The notes under the pieces were generated by a model, which did not search any database, was not told the DNA's origin, and saw only the letters and a list, made by a program, of their open reading frames with translations. Below are positions 48,201 to 56,656 of a stretch of DNA of 64,000 nucleotides, piece by piece (the first letter of the stretch is position 1; each line of letters starts with the position of its first letter). This DNA is from Sweltsa coloradensis (taxonomy: Eukaryota > Arthropoda > Insecta > Plecoptera > Chloroperlidae), in contig JAMZAV010000358.1 in assembly GCA_024449915.1 (NCBI GenBank), positions 806,001 through 870,000 of the forward strand, written 5' to 3'. A program made the translations under genes and the position numbers.

Positions 48201-51200
48201 TATCTTATCTGCAAGTGGTTTACGAGTTTTCACGGTATAAATACTGAAGTTTTTCAGTACTGAATTAAGCCCGCTATGTTATCCTAAAACGCACCAAACG
48301 CTCTTTAATAAAACCTGACCTCAAATTTTTCGCCTGCGGCGCTATTGTTGGGGGGCTCTGCCCCCAAACCCCCCTTGCCTTCCCGCCGAAAGTACCTTCC
48401 CGCTAGGAGCGAGTACTAAAAGACGGGTGCGAGTTGATTTGTTACACAATTTTCAAGGGTTGCCTACCACAGGTTTGATTATGTGTTGTGAGTTTTTGTT
48501 GCATGTAATTAGCTGATATTTAGTGGCCACCATCTGCCTGACGAGTCCCAGAAGGACGAAACGCGTTGTGGATTAAGGTAACAACTTGAAATTAGCTGCA
48601 GTTGTCACCAGCAGGTGAAAAGTTTTTGTCGCTCCCAGCCCTCAGTCTGGGATTTAGTTCTCTTTGCTTTCCCAACCTGTTAACCCTTCTCCAATCTTCC
48701 TTTATCTCGATTGCTTTCATGACATAAAGCAGAAGTATTGTCCCCAATCCTAGGTAGGTTTTACAATAATTGTTTTGACTCGACTACTAGTTATGTCGTA
48801 CTAACTAACTTGCAACGAAGGTCGCTCAGACATCTGTGTTTGTTTGCTCTCCAGTGAGGACTATGGCCGCATTGAGCTGATCCTGTCCAAGGCCGAGCCC
48901 GGATCCACTGGCTGGAGTTGGTCAAAGGGAACGTGGACGGAGAAGAGATCGTGGAGGACTCTGCCCTGAACAATTCGCCTCGCACATCTCACTTCGGACA
49001 AGGAAGTCGGCGAAGACTCCAACGTCGGCTGCTCCCCGGGTTTCAACTCTGAACAGCTGGAGATTGCGACTCGTTGCCGACATATCGCAGCTGATGAGGC
49101 TGGACTCGCACTCGCACGCAATCACACATCAGGTAGGTACTTAGTGATGTTTATTTCACAGTACACATGTAAATAACGTATTGTGTGACCCGAGGTATCT
49201 GAACTAGACTGACGGGAGCGACCTTACAGGTGAACCTGGAGCCACCAGTGGCTCTTCAATGCCCAGCTGCAGCCCGACGACTCTCTCGCTCTCTGCCTTC
49301 GGTTCGACGTGGACGGCTGCGTCTGGCAGGTGGCGCCCCCTGTGGGAGATTCCGGAGACTGGCCATGCACGCACGTAGGGACCTTCTTTGCGTTCGGATA
49401 CGTGCAAGCGTCCAAGACACAGAAGAAGTTTACCGTTTGCTCACCAGGTGAGTTGTTGTTGGCTAGACCTACCGTACCTAATTCAAGATTTCACTTTGAA
49501 GCACACGATGCAAGGTTGCATATTATGGTATAATTATGAAAGAAAAGGATCTTGAAGTTACATTGTAGTTACAGTTAGGCCTAGGCCTACTCATTTATGG
49601 TATTTGGTACCTATTTCTTTCTTCCCCTGCTAGTGACAATTTGTCGGTGGCAGGTTTTTCTTTATTCCTTTTCCCTCTTGATTTCCTCTTCTATTCTTCC
49701 CGGTTAATAATTTTCCATTCCATCCTTTTGGTTACCTTCCATCCTTTCGGTAGAATAATAACAATTTATTCTTTATTTAGCTATGGATATTTTTGCATTT
49801 TCAATAACAATTAGGGATGTGCGGGTACCCGAAAAACGGGTAATTTCGGGTAGGTAAAATTACCCGACCTCGGGTCGGGCCGTCAATTCCTCCCGAAAAA
49901 GTCGGGCCGGGTAGAAGTAATAAAGAAACACGCCAATCTGCTCCTTTTAAACCTCCCGCTCACACGCCAAACGAACAGCTGACGTCGGAGCGGACCAATC
50001 GCTACGACGTGGGGGCGGCTATGCTATGATGCTGTGCTCTTCCCGTCTTCCGGCGCTGTCCCCGCTGGAGTAATAGGCCCTAGGCCCCTACTGACCGTCA
50101 TTACTCGTCTTCTGGTTATTCAACGCTAATAACGGCATAAAGCAAGTTGAATATTACGTACGTAGGCGAATGGTGAAAAAGAAACAACGCTAATAAACAT
50201 CGTCTAATGCCTAGGCGGCAGGCCTAGAAGTCCGATCTAGTGCGCATCGTTGCGCGCAGCAGAGCGTTGGGCGGAGTCAGACCGAAAGGCTGGTGCAAAC
50301 GCGCGATTTCGTCAGATGCATGGCTGGTACAAACGCATGATTTCGTCGGCCGGAAGAGAAAAATACGCGATCGCATCGGTTTTTCTTGGGGTTGGGTCGG
50401 AAATATTAGAAAACGATCGTTACGATATTATTTCCGAGAATAACGAACGATTGATGCAGGAAAACGATAATAGTGGGGTTTCACTGTACTAGGCCTAGGC
50501 CTAGGCCTACTCAAGCAAAAGTCATAAGACGCCGATTTGGAAGTACTTCGTGTCAACACAGCCCAGAGTGGCTACCTGCAACCAATGCAAAACTGTTTTC
50601 TATTTTTTTTTTTAAATGAATTCACAAATAAAAAAAATTCACTACCCGAGCCCGACCCGAGCCTACTTCAATTACCCGAGCCCGAGGGTACTTTCAATTA
50701 CCCGACCCGAGCCCGACCCGAGTTCAAAAACCACTACCCGCACATCCCTAATAACAATACATTTCAATTTCAAAAGTAATTCAATAGGCTTAAGGGAACA
50801 TGCTGTACCTTGGACATAGTTGCACCTTAGACCATTCAAGATATCTCTGCTATCTTGTGGTAAAAAAATAGCTAAAATTTCTAGTTGTCAATTATGCCAC
50901 TAGGTGTCAGACTATACCAAACTTGGATGGTGGTAGAAAACCTAGCATCATTAAAAAAATAATTTGTGTTTTCAACCATTCAAAGTAAATATTTTGCATG
51001 TTACTATTTTGCTTTTTAAAGCCTTGAATGATATTTTACTGCTAAAACACTTTATTAAGTCTGAGAACCATGTTTTGATGTATAATTATACCAATTACAT
51101 AAAACAGGCAACTTAACCTCAAACTAAATTGGAGGGAAATCAAAAAGTTACGTGCTTGGTTGTACCTTGGGTCACCTTATAGTAATGTACCTTGGACCAT

Positions 51201-54200
51201 GTCCAAGGTACATTTAACATGGCATTTCCTTTACCATGGTAGGCCAATTCGTTTTGTTTCTTTAGATAATGCCACGAAGTAAAGAGGGCAAGGTAAGGGT
51301 GAAATTAGTGGAGTTGGGGGGGGGGCGCAAAGCGCCGTGGGGGAAGCATAAAATGCGTTGCCGTTGTCAGCTAGGCCCCCCCTCGGCACTTCGCGCCACT
51401 CCCCCCCCCCAACCCCACTAACCTACTATCCACTTTTTAAAGGAGGGGGACTAGCTGACTACGGCAACGCACTTCATGCTTCCCCCCCCCCCAACCTCCT
51501 AACCTACTTTCCTTTTCAGGGGGGGTCTAAGTACTGAATTTTCTTTTTATATTCTATAATTCAAAATGGCTGGCCTTAATAATATTTTTAGTCAATAGAA
51601 ATATATCTATACACTCCCACTCTTTAAATATGAAGTACTAACAAGAAAGAAAACATTAAGTAGGCCTATAGGCCTATCCTTCAATTTTCTATGTACTAAT
51701 TTATGTACATATTCAAGGTATAAAGTACATGGTCCAAGGTACAAATTACATGGTCCAAGGTACATTGCTATGCTGTAGGCCTACCTTGGACCACTTTGCA
51801 CTAATTATTAAAATGGTTAATTTATAGGAATAATTGTAAAGTGTCATATAATAAAATCAACAAAGTTTGTACAAGGCATGTTCTAGCAAATACAAAAAAA
51901 ATAAACCAAAATCATCATCTCATTTCTCCAGAAACCATATGTAAAAAGTGGTCCAAGGTACAGCATGTTCCCCTACAGTTACAAAAAAAGACAGCTTTCA
52001 CAACTATCAAGATTCAGTCCCCTTTCTATTTCCTGCCTGCACGAGTTCAAATAAAATAAAAAATAAAATAAATAAATGATTTTACACATTTTAATCTTGT
52101 TGTCTGCCTCCAATTTGTTCACTATTCCCTTAAAGTCTATTAATAAAACACTAATTTCTTTCCTATTTTTAACAAAAATTTGGCCCATGCTTACCAAAAT
52201 TTTATGAGAATATTCAGTGTTTAGAACTAGTCAAATTTGGTTTGGTTTGAATTTTATTACGAGGAGAAAATTTAATACTCTGACCATAGCAGTACAGTAA
52301 ACCCTCGTTAGTTCGAAATTGAAGGGACGCCAAAAAAGGCATTTCGAAATAAAAAAATTCGAACTAAGCATATTATTTTAAAAAAAAAATAAAAAAAAAA
52401 AAAAAAAATTTTTTTAATGATTTGTACTTAGGCCTAGTCTTTTTGTGATTTTTCAACTGTCTAGGGGATAAAAGACAGGCTAAACTAGGAGCTAGGAAAA
52501 GGCTAATAATGTTATTACCTGACACAAGTTATGATAGTAAAAATGTGTTACCTACACAAATTTTATTAATTAATTTGCATTTACATATTGTGCTGAAGGC
52601 TATGTCATTTTTCTAAATTTACAGTTCTATGTACAGTAGTATTTACTATGTAGGCCTACATTATTTACATCTTGTTGCTTGTGTACCCAGTAGGCTAGGC
52701 TAGGCTCGAGGAAGTTGTCATTCCTGTACTGTAGAAAGAAAAAACCGTTGGTTAGCACTAGGCCTAGGAAAAGCTATAAATTTCATTGTTAAAGAAAGAT
52801 TGGATTTAAATTCACATACCTCACGTCGAACTTGAAGGTCGGAAAAAGTCTCCATCATCCTCTGCACTAACTTCTGTCTTGAAGTCTCCCGAACAAATTT
52901 CGCAAGTCCATCAAATTGCTCCAAGGTCAGCTCTGTGGTATCCTTAGTCGCGATGTAGGCCTCCAACACAGCAAGCGCGTTGCCGACTTCTTGCCTGGTA
53001 GGAACAGGGCGCTCAATCTTGTCGGGTTCATCTTCATCGTCGCTAATAGGTGTGCTGGTACTAGCCTAGGCCTATCGGATGGCCCTGGTTCCGACTCATT
53101 TGAAGGCTGGTCTTCCGGCTTTAACTCCACGGCCGAAGTTGCAATGTCTTCGTCCACATTCACGTAGTCGTTGAAGCTGGCGCCAAACTGTGCATGGTCA
53201 CAATTCACAACAAACACTCGCAAAACACGTAGTCGGCTAACAACGGAACAAACACTTGGCGATGCAACTGTCGTGAAAGCAGTGTTGCCAGATCCAAAAA
53301 GTAAAACTATGGCATTGTCAGCTAAAAATCATGGTATCCACTCTAAAATTATGGTACACACAACGCCATCTACTAGAATCAAGAAGAACAGAAACAGAAC
53401 TTCTTTATCGATCCCAATACATGCATGTGGTTGGCGGGCGGGGAGCAGGGGGGTGGGTTGATTGAACAAATAAACAACAAACATTTGCATAATGATAGGC
53501 TAGGGCCTAGGCCTAGCCCCAATAGGCTGTAAAAAAAGCTGTAAACTAAAGATTACCAAGTGTCAAATAGGCCTAGGCAAAGACCAAAGTATTTACCTTG
53601 GACAGGTTTCAACCAACCCTTAAATTGGATCTCCCATTCCGTCCTGTATTTTTGTTGTCTATGAACAATTTTTGTAGATGACTCTCCTCGTAACCTTTTC
53701 TTTTTTTCTGGTGTACCCAACGGGTCATGATCGTTATCCTCCACCTCCATAGTTAAAACGAAAAATCTGCCTGTCACAACAAACACAAACTCGCTAGGTG
53801 TGGACAAAAATGCCCAAACCGAATCGTAAATCGAATCACTTCTTCTGGCTGGAGTGGAGTACGCCAAGTGCTGCTATCTAGACTGCTAAAGGCAAACTAC
53901 ACAATTTACAAACAAAAGCGCTCGCGCTCTATCGTACATTCTGCGCACTGTCTGAGCTTTGCGAACTCCCTTCAGAGTAGTGACAAAAAATATTTCCAAG
54001 GGTGAAAAAGCGCCTAGCGTCTATCTAGTTGAATTTTTTAAGGTTCATGGAAATTGTGGTATTTTTACATATTATGTTAGACAATTTAAAAAATATGGTA
54101 TATTTGCGTACCATAGTGAAACTGCTATGGTACATGGTACATGAAGCAAAAATATGGTATGAATACCATAGTTATGGTACGTCTGGCAACACTGCGTGAA

Positions 54201-55080
54201 AGCTTGAGACGTAGGCCTACTGTGCAATGCCACGGGCGCGTCGCCTGATTTGTTGATGTCGCCAGGCTGCAGTAGCTGCCGGCCGGCTGGGCCAGTCCAG
54301 TCACGTGGTGCGTGCGCATCTCCTTTGTCGTCGCTGCAGCTAGCCATCGGTTGTTTTCGTGCGGCGTATTACAGACCGTTCAAAACACATTTTCCGAATT
54401 CGAACATCGGAAAAATTCTCGGAAAAGTTCTTCGAATTAACCACACTATTTCACACGTAAATTGACCGTTAAGGCCAAGATATTCTTTCGAATTACGAAA
54501 TAAACCGAATTTCGAATAAACCAAATCTAATACACGGTTAAATCCTATACTGACCGTCGGGACTGATGTTTTCGTTCGAAATAAAGCATTTTTCAAAGTA
54601 ACCGAGTTGGAAGTAACGAGGGTTTACTGTAGGTGGTAAAATCTATCACGCTACCACATATTTCAGTTCTAATAACTCTTCTTTCTTCTTCTTTTCATTT
54701 GCCCCCAATCGGCCTACTCGGCCATTATGTGTCGTCGTGTTATCAAATAGAGACAGGATTCTGGATTCCCTTTGTTGTTTGTACATGCATCATGCCATCT
54801 GGCATCACATCAAGTTCTAATAATTGTGTCCTTGTTATTTCAAGACATGTCTTACGTGGCGATCTGCGAAGCTAACCGTCACATCTACCTCTATCGCCAG
54901 CCGTCCCCTGTGGACGGCGATCTCCGCAACCGCAAGTCTGGCCAGAACGTCGGACAGATTGCCAAGCAACAACTGATAACTCTGGATTCTACGACGGAGG
55001 TGCTGGGCATACACGCGTCCAACAGCACCATGTACGTGCTGACCTCTGACACCGTCTACACCTTGCAAATCAACGTCTGA
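27265..55080 (+). CDS. NUDCD1: NUDCD1, NudC domain-containing protein 1
   Basis: Exons recognised: 27265-27376 (MSNLIELRPNRELLDAKFNG), 37512-37669 (LPSDDQYSFLHVKAFGLHNH), 38181-38609 (SPELAIVADGAGTLHLLD, LEWITLSEEESLG), 40092-40287 (VDYAAFEQGC, KKFFSWMQTAD, start of the CS domain), 48855-49132 (YGRIELILSKAEPG, LTSDKEVGEDSN), 49230-49447 (LCLRFDVDGCVWQV, FAFGYVQASKTQKKF) and 54845-55080 (YLYRQPSP, VGQIAKQQL, end LQINV). A further CS exon may lie at 42565-42688. NUDCD1 is a NudC-family co-chaperone with N- and C-terminal beta-propeller-like parts around a CS domain. Exons 38181-38609, 48855-49132, 49230-49447 and 54845-55080 are much richer in GC than their surroundings. The frame must shift inside 40092-40287, several times inside 48855-49132 and at the start of 49230-49447, and the join into 40092 is out of phase. 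Draft-sequence indels are the likeliest cause; gene decay is possible. Confidence 0.92.
27554..30357. mobile_element. Giant foldback element, 2.8 kb, arms over 1 kb
   Basis: The left half is the reverse complement of the right half: ends TAGTCCGTGGAACAAGC and GCTTGTTCCACGGACTA, then both arms run inward through AATTTAGGAGCAGG, TAGCAAATAAGTCACCTGTC, AAGATGGCCGCCAAA and long AT-rich blocks to a loop at about 29145-29255. TAG lies directly outside both ends (27551-27553 and 30358-30360). The left arm is interrupted by a MITE at 27688-28181. No ORF of note. Arms stay very similar, with scattered differences. It lies in NUDCD1 intron 1. Confidence 0.88.
27688..28181. mobile_element. MITE inserted in one arm of the foldback element
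   Basis: Ends AGCCGCTTTCGTTTACCTCG and CGAGGTAAACGAAAGCGGCT are perfect inverted repeats. ATG flanks both ends (27685-27687, 28182-28184), and the intact right arm near 30210-30222 carries the unfilled target with one ATG. This confirms both the element limits and a 3-bp duplication. Confidence 0.93.
30358..33690 (-). mobile_element. LINE with internal deletion: ORF1 joined to RT, no endonuclease
   Basis: On the minus strand ORF1 starts at 33686, with a basic N-terminus and a PHD-like finger (CKCVICNNNED, CDQPMCEIWVHAKC, then WFCDKCDE). After one frame change near 33350-33400 it continues through a coiled coil (KLLKKENTNLREEASKLKKT, about 33180-33290) to 32413. Its last part (DPELWANYYSKRNISLSLIR, ENPKKLWGVL) is the region that normally follows the endonuclease, so the endonuclease has been deleted. 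The RT frame 32086-30986 has QFGFRRHRSTETA, VSLDLQRAFE, GVQQGSVLAALL and VVMYADDTLVYI. PINILHIIDK joins QFGFRRH directly, missing about 30 residues. A Harbinger MITE (30806-31086) interrupts it; the 3' remainder (30449-30655) has DYHTRSAQDFY and NELPKNLKM. CR1-like. Confidence 0.88.
30806..31086 (-). mobile_element. Harbinger-like MITE, copy 2
   Basis: Same family as 10056-10355 in the opposite orientation, with the same termini AGCGGCTGTCA and TGACAGCCGCT. Flanks are TAA (30803-30805) and TTA (31087-31089). It interrupts the LINE reading frame, so it is younger than the LINE. Confidence 0.85.
33691..34065. other. No gene seen in NUDCD1 intron 1
   Basis: AT-rich; the first part may be the 5' untranslated end of the LINE. 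Confidence 0.4.
34066..34676. mobile_element. Inverted-repeat element with a second inverted repeat inside
   Basis: Outer ends TCGTTGGGACTGGCCAAC and a right end complementary to TCGTTGGGACCGGCAAAC, with TTA on both sides (34063-34065, 34677-34679). An inner pair (34091 CAATGACTACGTATATCACG, 34506 its near complement) defines a possible nested 416-bp element. The interior has many CTTTGAA and GCGCTTT words. Confidence 0.7.
34680..35365. other. Non-coding
   Basis: Includes AGGCCTAGGCCTAGGCCTA at about 34713. At 35044-35090 a TGGGGGGTTCCCC and GGGCCTATGCCCCTG stretch resembles one end of a hAT element, but I could not find its partner. Confidence 0.4.
35366..36017. repeat. Possible inverted-repeat element
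   Basis: TTAAAGGGGCTAAAAACC at the left and AAATACCCCTTTAA at the right are loosely complementary. No duplication was established. The 93-residue frame at 35661-35942 has no domain I recognise. Confidence 0.3.
36503..37068. mobile_element. Non-autonomous hAT, 566 bp
   Basis: Ends TGGGGATGCCAT and ATGGCAACCCTA; perfect 8-bp duplication CTCTAGGC at 36495-36502 and 37069-37076. The subterminal region has iterated GTCCCGC and GCGGGACA words. An internal GCGGCGCTAT-GTTGGGG segment is shared with the hAT at 47438-48462. Confidence 0.92.
38610..39204. other. NUDCD1 intron, no feature
   Basis: Starts at the GTGGGT donor after exon 38181-38609. No repeat or exon is recognised. Confidence 0.5.
39326..39367 (-). 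ncRNA. Hammerhead ribozyme motif, decayed, left arm
   Basis: Minus strand: stem I ATCTGC with GTGGAT is intact, but the first box reads GTGATGA (C3 changed) and the second GATTAAAC in place of GACGAAAC. Probably inactive. Confidence 0.6.
39681..39722 (+). ncRNA. Hammerhead ribozyme, type I, intact core
   Basis: Stem I: ATCCGC pairs with GTGGAT. Core: CTGATGA, then stem II GTCC/GGAC with loop CAGAA, then GAAA. Stem III is only A-U and C-G closed by a 2-nt loop (ACGCGT), and cleavage would follow the C of GTC at about 39716. All invariant core bases are present. Hammerheads with this very short stem III are known in Penelope-like elements and can act as dimers. Self-cleavage is predicted, not shown. 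Confidence 0.85.
40590..42330. mobile_element. Diverged palindrome of Penelope-like sequence
   Basis: The outer arms match in reverse (CCTAAGGGAGTAGGCGCG at 40653, complement near 42271-42287; the TAGGAGACCAAC and GTCTCCTAC pair). Inner arms share GTGACCTGTTTC and its complement (40996, 41933). The plus strand of the right half encodes VTRWHPG and LTNKPMTTNNNN, and the left half encodes related peptide on the minus strand, so two Penelope-like 3' parts point away from the centre (about 41460). The sequence is extreme in homopolymers (poly-G near 40798 and 40855) and has no clean frame. Either a real inverted pair or a fold-back read artefact. Confidence 0.65.
42565..42688 (+). CDS. Candidate missing CS-domain exon of NUDCD1
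   Basis: A GC-rich 124-bp island between a pyrimidine-rich acceptor (CTTGCTCTCTCTAAAAG) and a donor (CAG then GTCTCG). The frame reads EVTQRARVITSGDVREGREA and then GTVLLGAHRQILNSAG. Known exons lack the middle of the CS domain between WIPLPDR (end of 40092-40287) and YGRIELIL (start of 48855-49132), and this is the only GC-rich candidate between them. The match to the CS domain is weak and the phase into the next exon does not fit without an indel. Confidence 0.4.
43105..44907. mobile_element. Non-autonomous hAT hosting another hAT
   Basis: Ends TAGAGATGTGCAAAAATGG and CCATTTTTTCACATCTCTA. Flanks AGTATAAG (43097-43104) and GGTATAAG (44908-44915), one mismatch. Subterminal regions repeat AATTCGC and GCGAATT. 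The frame at 43135-43416 has no recognised domain. Confidence 0.85.
43414..44486. mobile_element. Nested non-autonomous hAT, 1,073 bp
   Basis: Ends TAGGGATGTGCGAGTA and TCGCACACCCCTA. Perfect 8-bp duplication GAAATTAT at 43406-43413 and 44487-44494. Subterminal arrays of CTCGA and CGACT words at both ends. Confidence 0.93.
44946..46581. mobile_element. Non-autonomous hAT, 1,636 bp
   Basis: Ends TAGTGATGACGACGATTAA and AACTGTCGTCATCACTA. Perfect 8-bp duplication ATTATTAC at 44938-44945 and 46582-46589. Subterminal AACCGGTTAA palindromes occur several times. The interior is GC-rich in places (45555-45650) with no coding similarity. Confidence 0.93.
46619..46690. repeat. Short tandem repeat of GTCCAGAGCG units
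   Basis: Units of the form GTGCGCGTCCAGAG and GCGTCTGGTGC alternate about three times. Confidence 0.7.
46690..46890 (-). repeat. Inverted copy of the repeat at 15960-16138
   Basis: Contains the reverse complement of the 15960-16138 blocks, including AGCTCTTGGCTGCAGGTGAA and CAAGGAACAAGGAAACACGG-type parts. It precedes a hammerhead repeat here too, but in flipped orientation. Confidence 0.75.
47438..48462. mobile_element. Non-autonomous hAT, 1,025 bp
   Basis: Ends CAACCCTTGAAAAT and ATTTTCAAGGGTTG are perfect inverted repeats. Flanks are CCTACAC (47431-47437) and CCTACCAC (48463-48470), an 8-bp duplication with one base lost on the left. The empty site is visible at 16565-16580. Interior words GCGAGT and ACTCGC repeat near both ends. 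Confidence 0.9.
48532..48573 (+). ncRNA. Hammerhead ribozyme, type I, core compatible with activity
   Basis: Stem I ATCTGC with GTGGAT (two G-U pairs), CTGACGA (position 7 may be any base), stem II GTCC/GGAC, GAAA, and minimal stem III ACGCGT with cleavage after GTT. All required bases are present, although GUU sites usually cleave more slowly than GUC. Confidence 0.75.
49812..50750. mobile_element. Non-autonomous hAT, 939 bp
   Basis: Ends TAGGGATGTGCGGGTACCCG and CTACCCGCACATCCCTA. Perfect 8-bp duplication ATAACAAT at 49804-49811 and 50751-50758. Subterminal GACCCGAGCCC repeats at the right and CGGGTCGGGCC at the left. Confidence 0.94.
50793..51974. mobile_element. MITE with iterated TACCTTGGACC words
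   Basis: Ends AGGGAACATGCTGTACCTTG and its near complement (CAAGGTACAGCATGTTCCCC). The 12-mer GTACCTTGGACC or its complement recurs at about 50804, 51170, 51188, 51729, 51751, 51781 and 51951, like binding sites for a transposase. A GC-rich inverted repeat with poly-G/C sits at 51310-51500. No duplication established. Confidence 0.75.
52295..54629 (-). mobile_element. Tigger/pogo-type DNA transposon remnant
   Basis: Ends CAGTAAACCCTCGTTA and TAACGAGGGTTTACTG with TA on both sides (52293-52294, 54630-54631), typical of Tigger/pogo. Minus-strand fragments encode the acidic tail of such a transposase (ALAVLEAYIATKDTTELTLE, then FVRETSRQKLVQRMMETF) across two frames at about 52800-53220. The DDE core is absent. 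A hAT element (53280-54194) sits inside. It lies in the last NUDCD1 intron. Confidence 0.85.
53280..54194 (-). mobile_element. hAT element with a BED-like N-terminal exon
   Basis: Ends CAGTGTTGCCAGAT and TCTGGCAACACTG. Perfect 8-bp duplication CGTGAAAG at 53272-53279 and 54195-54202. The minus-strand frame 53553-53867 encodes a segment (KKKRLRGES, QKYRTEWEIQFKGWLKPVQG) like the start of BED-finger hAT-related proteins and stops at a good donor (GTAAAT). The remaining exons are missing. Subterminal words ATGGTAC and ACTATGG repeat. Confidence 0.85.
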
Positions 55081-56158
55081 ACCCTGCCTACGTATACTGT
55101 GTTGTACTGCATGCAGGTATGTCAATTTGTCTCGTTACGGATTCTCATTGGGTTTGGATGGAAACATACAAATATAGTATTCCAACGGACATTGAACATG
55201 TAAGTGTAACGTTTTGTGAAGTATGCCCAACAGCTGACTAAACAAACTTGTTTAATGGCTTTGATTTTTAATTGATGAAGCATTTAGGCTGGGGTTGTCT
55301 TCTATTTTCAGTACCTACCCGTATCGATTAATAATCCAAAATGAAAATAGAACCAACGAGATTGTAAAGGAAACTAAATAATTCTTAAGACAGACAAACA
55401 AAACAAGGCAGAACAAAGAATTGTTTATAAAACTGAAAGATTCCTGTTCATGTGTTGCATTGGCTGAAGGACCACTAAGCTAAGTTAACAGTAATTTATT
55501 TAAACTAATGCGCCGGTTCTGTCCAGAGACGTGATCCACCTCGTCTCACCTCTACAGGGAAAACTAGTGTTAAGAATGTACGATGTAGTGTGCAGCACAC
55601 ACCAGCACACGTCTATAAAAAGTAAAAAAAACGTGTTACATTTGGGCATTGAAGAAATATATCTAGTAGGGGTATATAAACTATTCTCTTAGTACTATAT
55701 GTTTTAACAGAAAATATAAAACTAGAATCTTGTTACAAGAAATGTGGAAGTAGGTTTATGAGAAGTTGACATGTCAATACGTACCCCATTCCCATTACTG
55801 CTAAGTTGCTACCAAATCAAGACATTCTCTTGCTGACTCTCTTCAAATCTTACTACTACTGCTGCTGCTACTTGATTGAACATTCTCTCGGTGACTACCG
55901 GTATTTATTCAAATCAGTTTGAAACGTCATATTATACGGTGTGCGACCATGTCATCTAGGAGAAAGTGTATTTCTGAATAAGGTAAGATATAAAATGACA
56001 AATAAAGTAACATACGTTTCAGGAAACTGGTACGTAGTTTTTGTAGCTTATGTAGTAATGTCTAGAAACTTTTTGCGTAGGGCTAGGCCCTACAAAGATC
56101 ATCTATTTACTATTTAGGTGACAAGACAAAGTATTAGGAATATTATTTTCCTACTATA
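55081..56158. other. NUDCD1 3' flank
   Basis: Presumed 3' untranslated region then intergenic. The first clear AATAAA is near 56001, far from the stop, so the true poly(A) site is unresolved. Confidence 0.4.
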
Positions 56159-56656
56159 GACCCAGTTCCCATCACAGTCGTAAGAATTGTTATATTGTTA
56201 TAAAGGGGTAGGACTTGCGTGTTAAATAGTTTTTTTGTTTATGTTAAGTAGGGGTGTGGAGAGGGAACCAACAGCTTACCTGGTCGGTGACTGCAGGGAT
56301 CTGTTTTGGCGTTCGTGTATTATGTTTATTTTTATTTGTGTCTTTCTTCTACGAGACCCCTGCAGTCACCGACCAGGTAAGCTGTTGGGTTCCCTTTCCA
56401 CAACCCTACTTAACATTAACTAGCTGTTTGGCGTCTCCTATCTATCAGTTTTTGTTTTAATCATAAGAAATTGTTATAAGAGCTTATAACAACAATGTTC
56501 TTACGACGGACCAATCAGACGTCAATAATCCTTACGACGACCAATCAAATGGAGTAACTTCATTATGACAGACCAATAAAACATTGCTTACTAATCAGGA
56601 TGTATCAGATTTCTTGTTACTAAAACAATTTCTTATGACGGTGATGGGAACTGGGC
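56159..56656. mobile_element. Inverted-repeat element with an inner long hairpin
   Basis: Outer ends CCCAGTTCCCATCAC and GTGATGGGAACTGGG plus about 10 further paired bases. Within it 56243-56300 and 56357-56414 form a second hairpin (CTTACCTGGTCGGTGACTGC and its complement), which may be a nested element. GACCAATCA repeats lie in the right part. Confidence 0.7.

Larger units (their letters stand above)
46991..48705 (+). mobile_element. Hammerhead-bearing repeat, copy 2, split by a hAT
   Basis: Parts 46991-47430 and 48463-48705 match 16139-16570 and 16560-16790 in order. The interruption is the hAT 47438-48462. It lies in a NUDCD1 intron just before exon 48855-49132. Confidence 0.85.
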
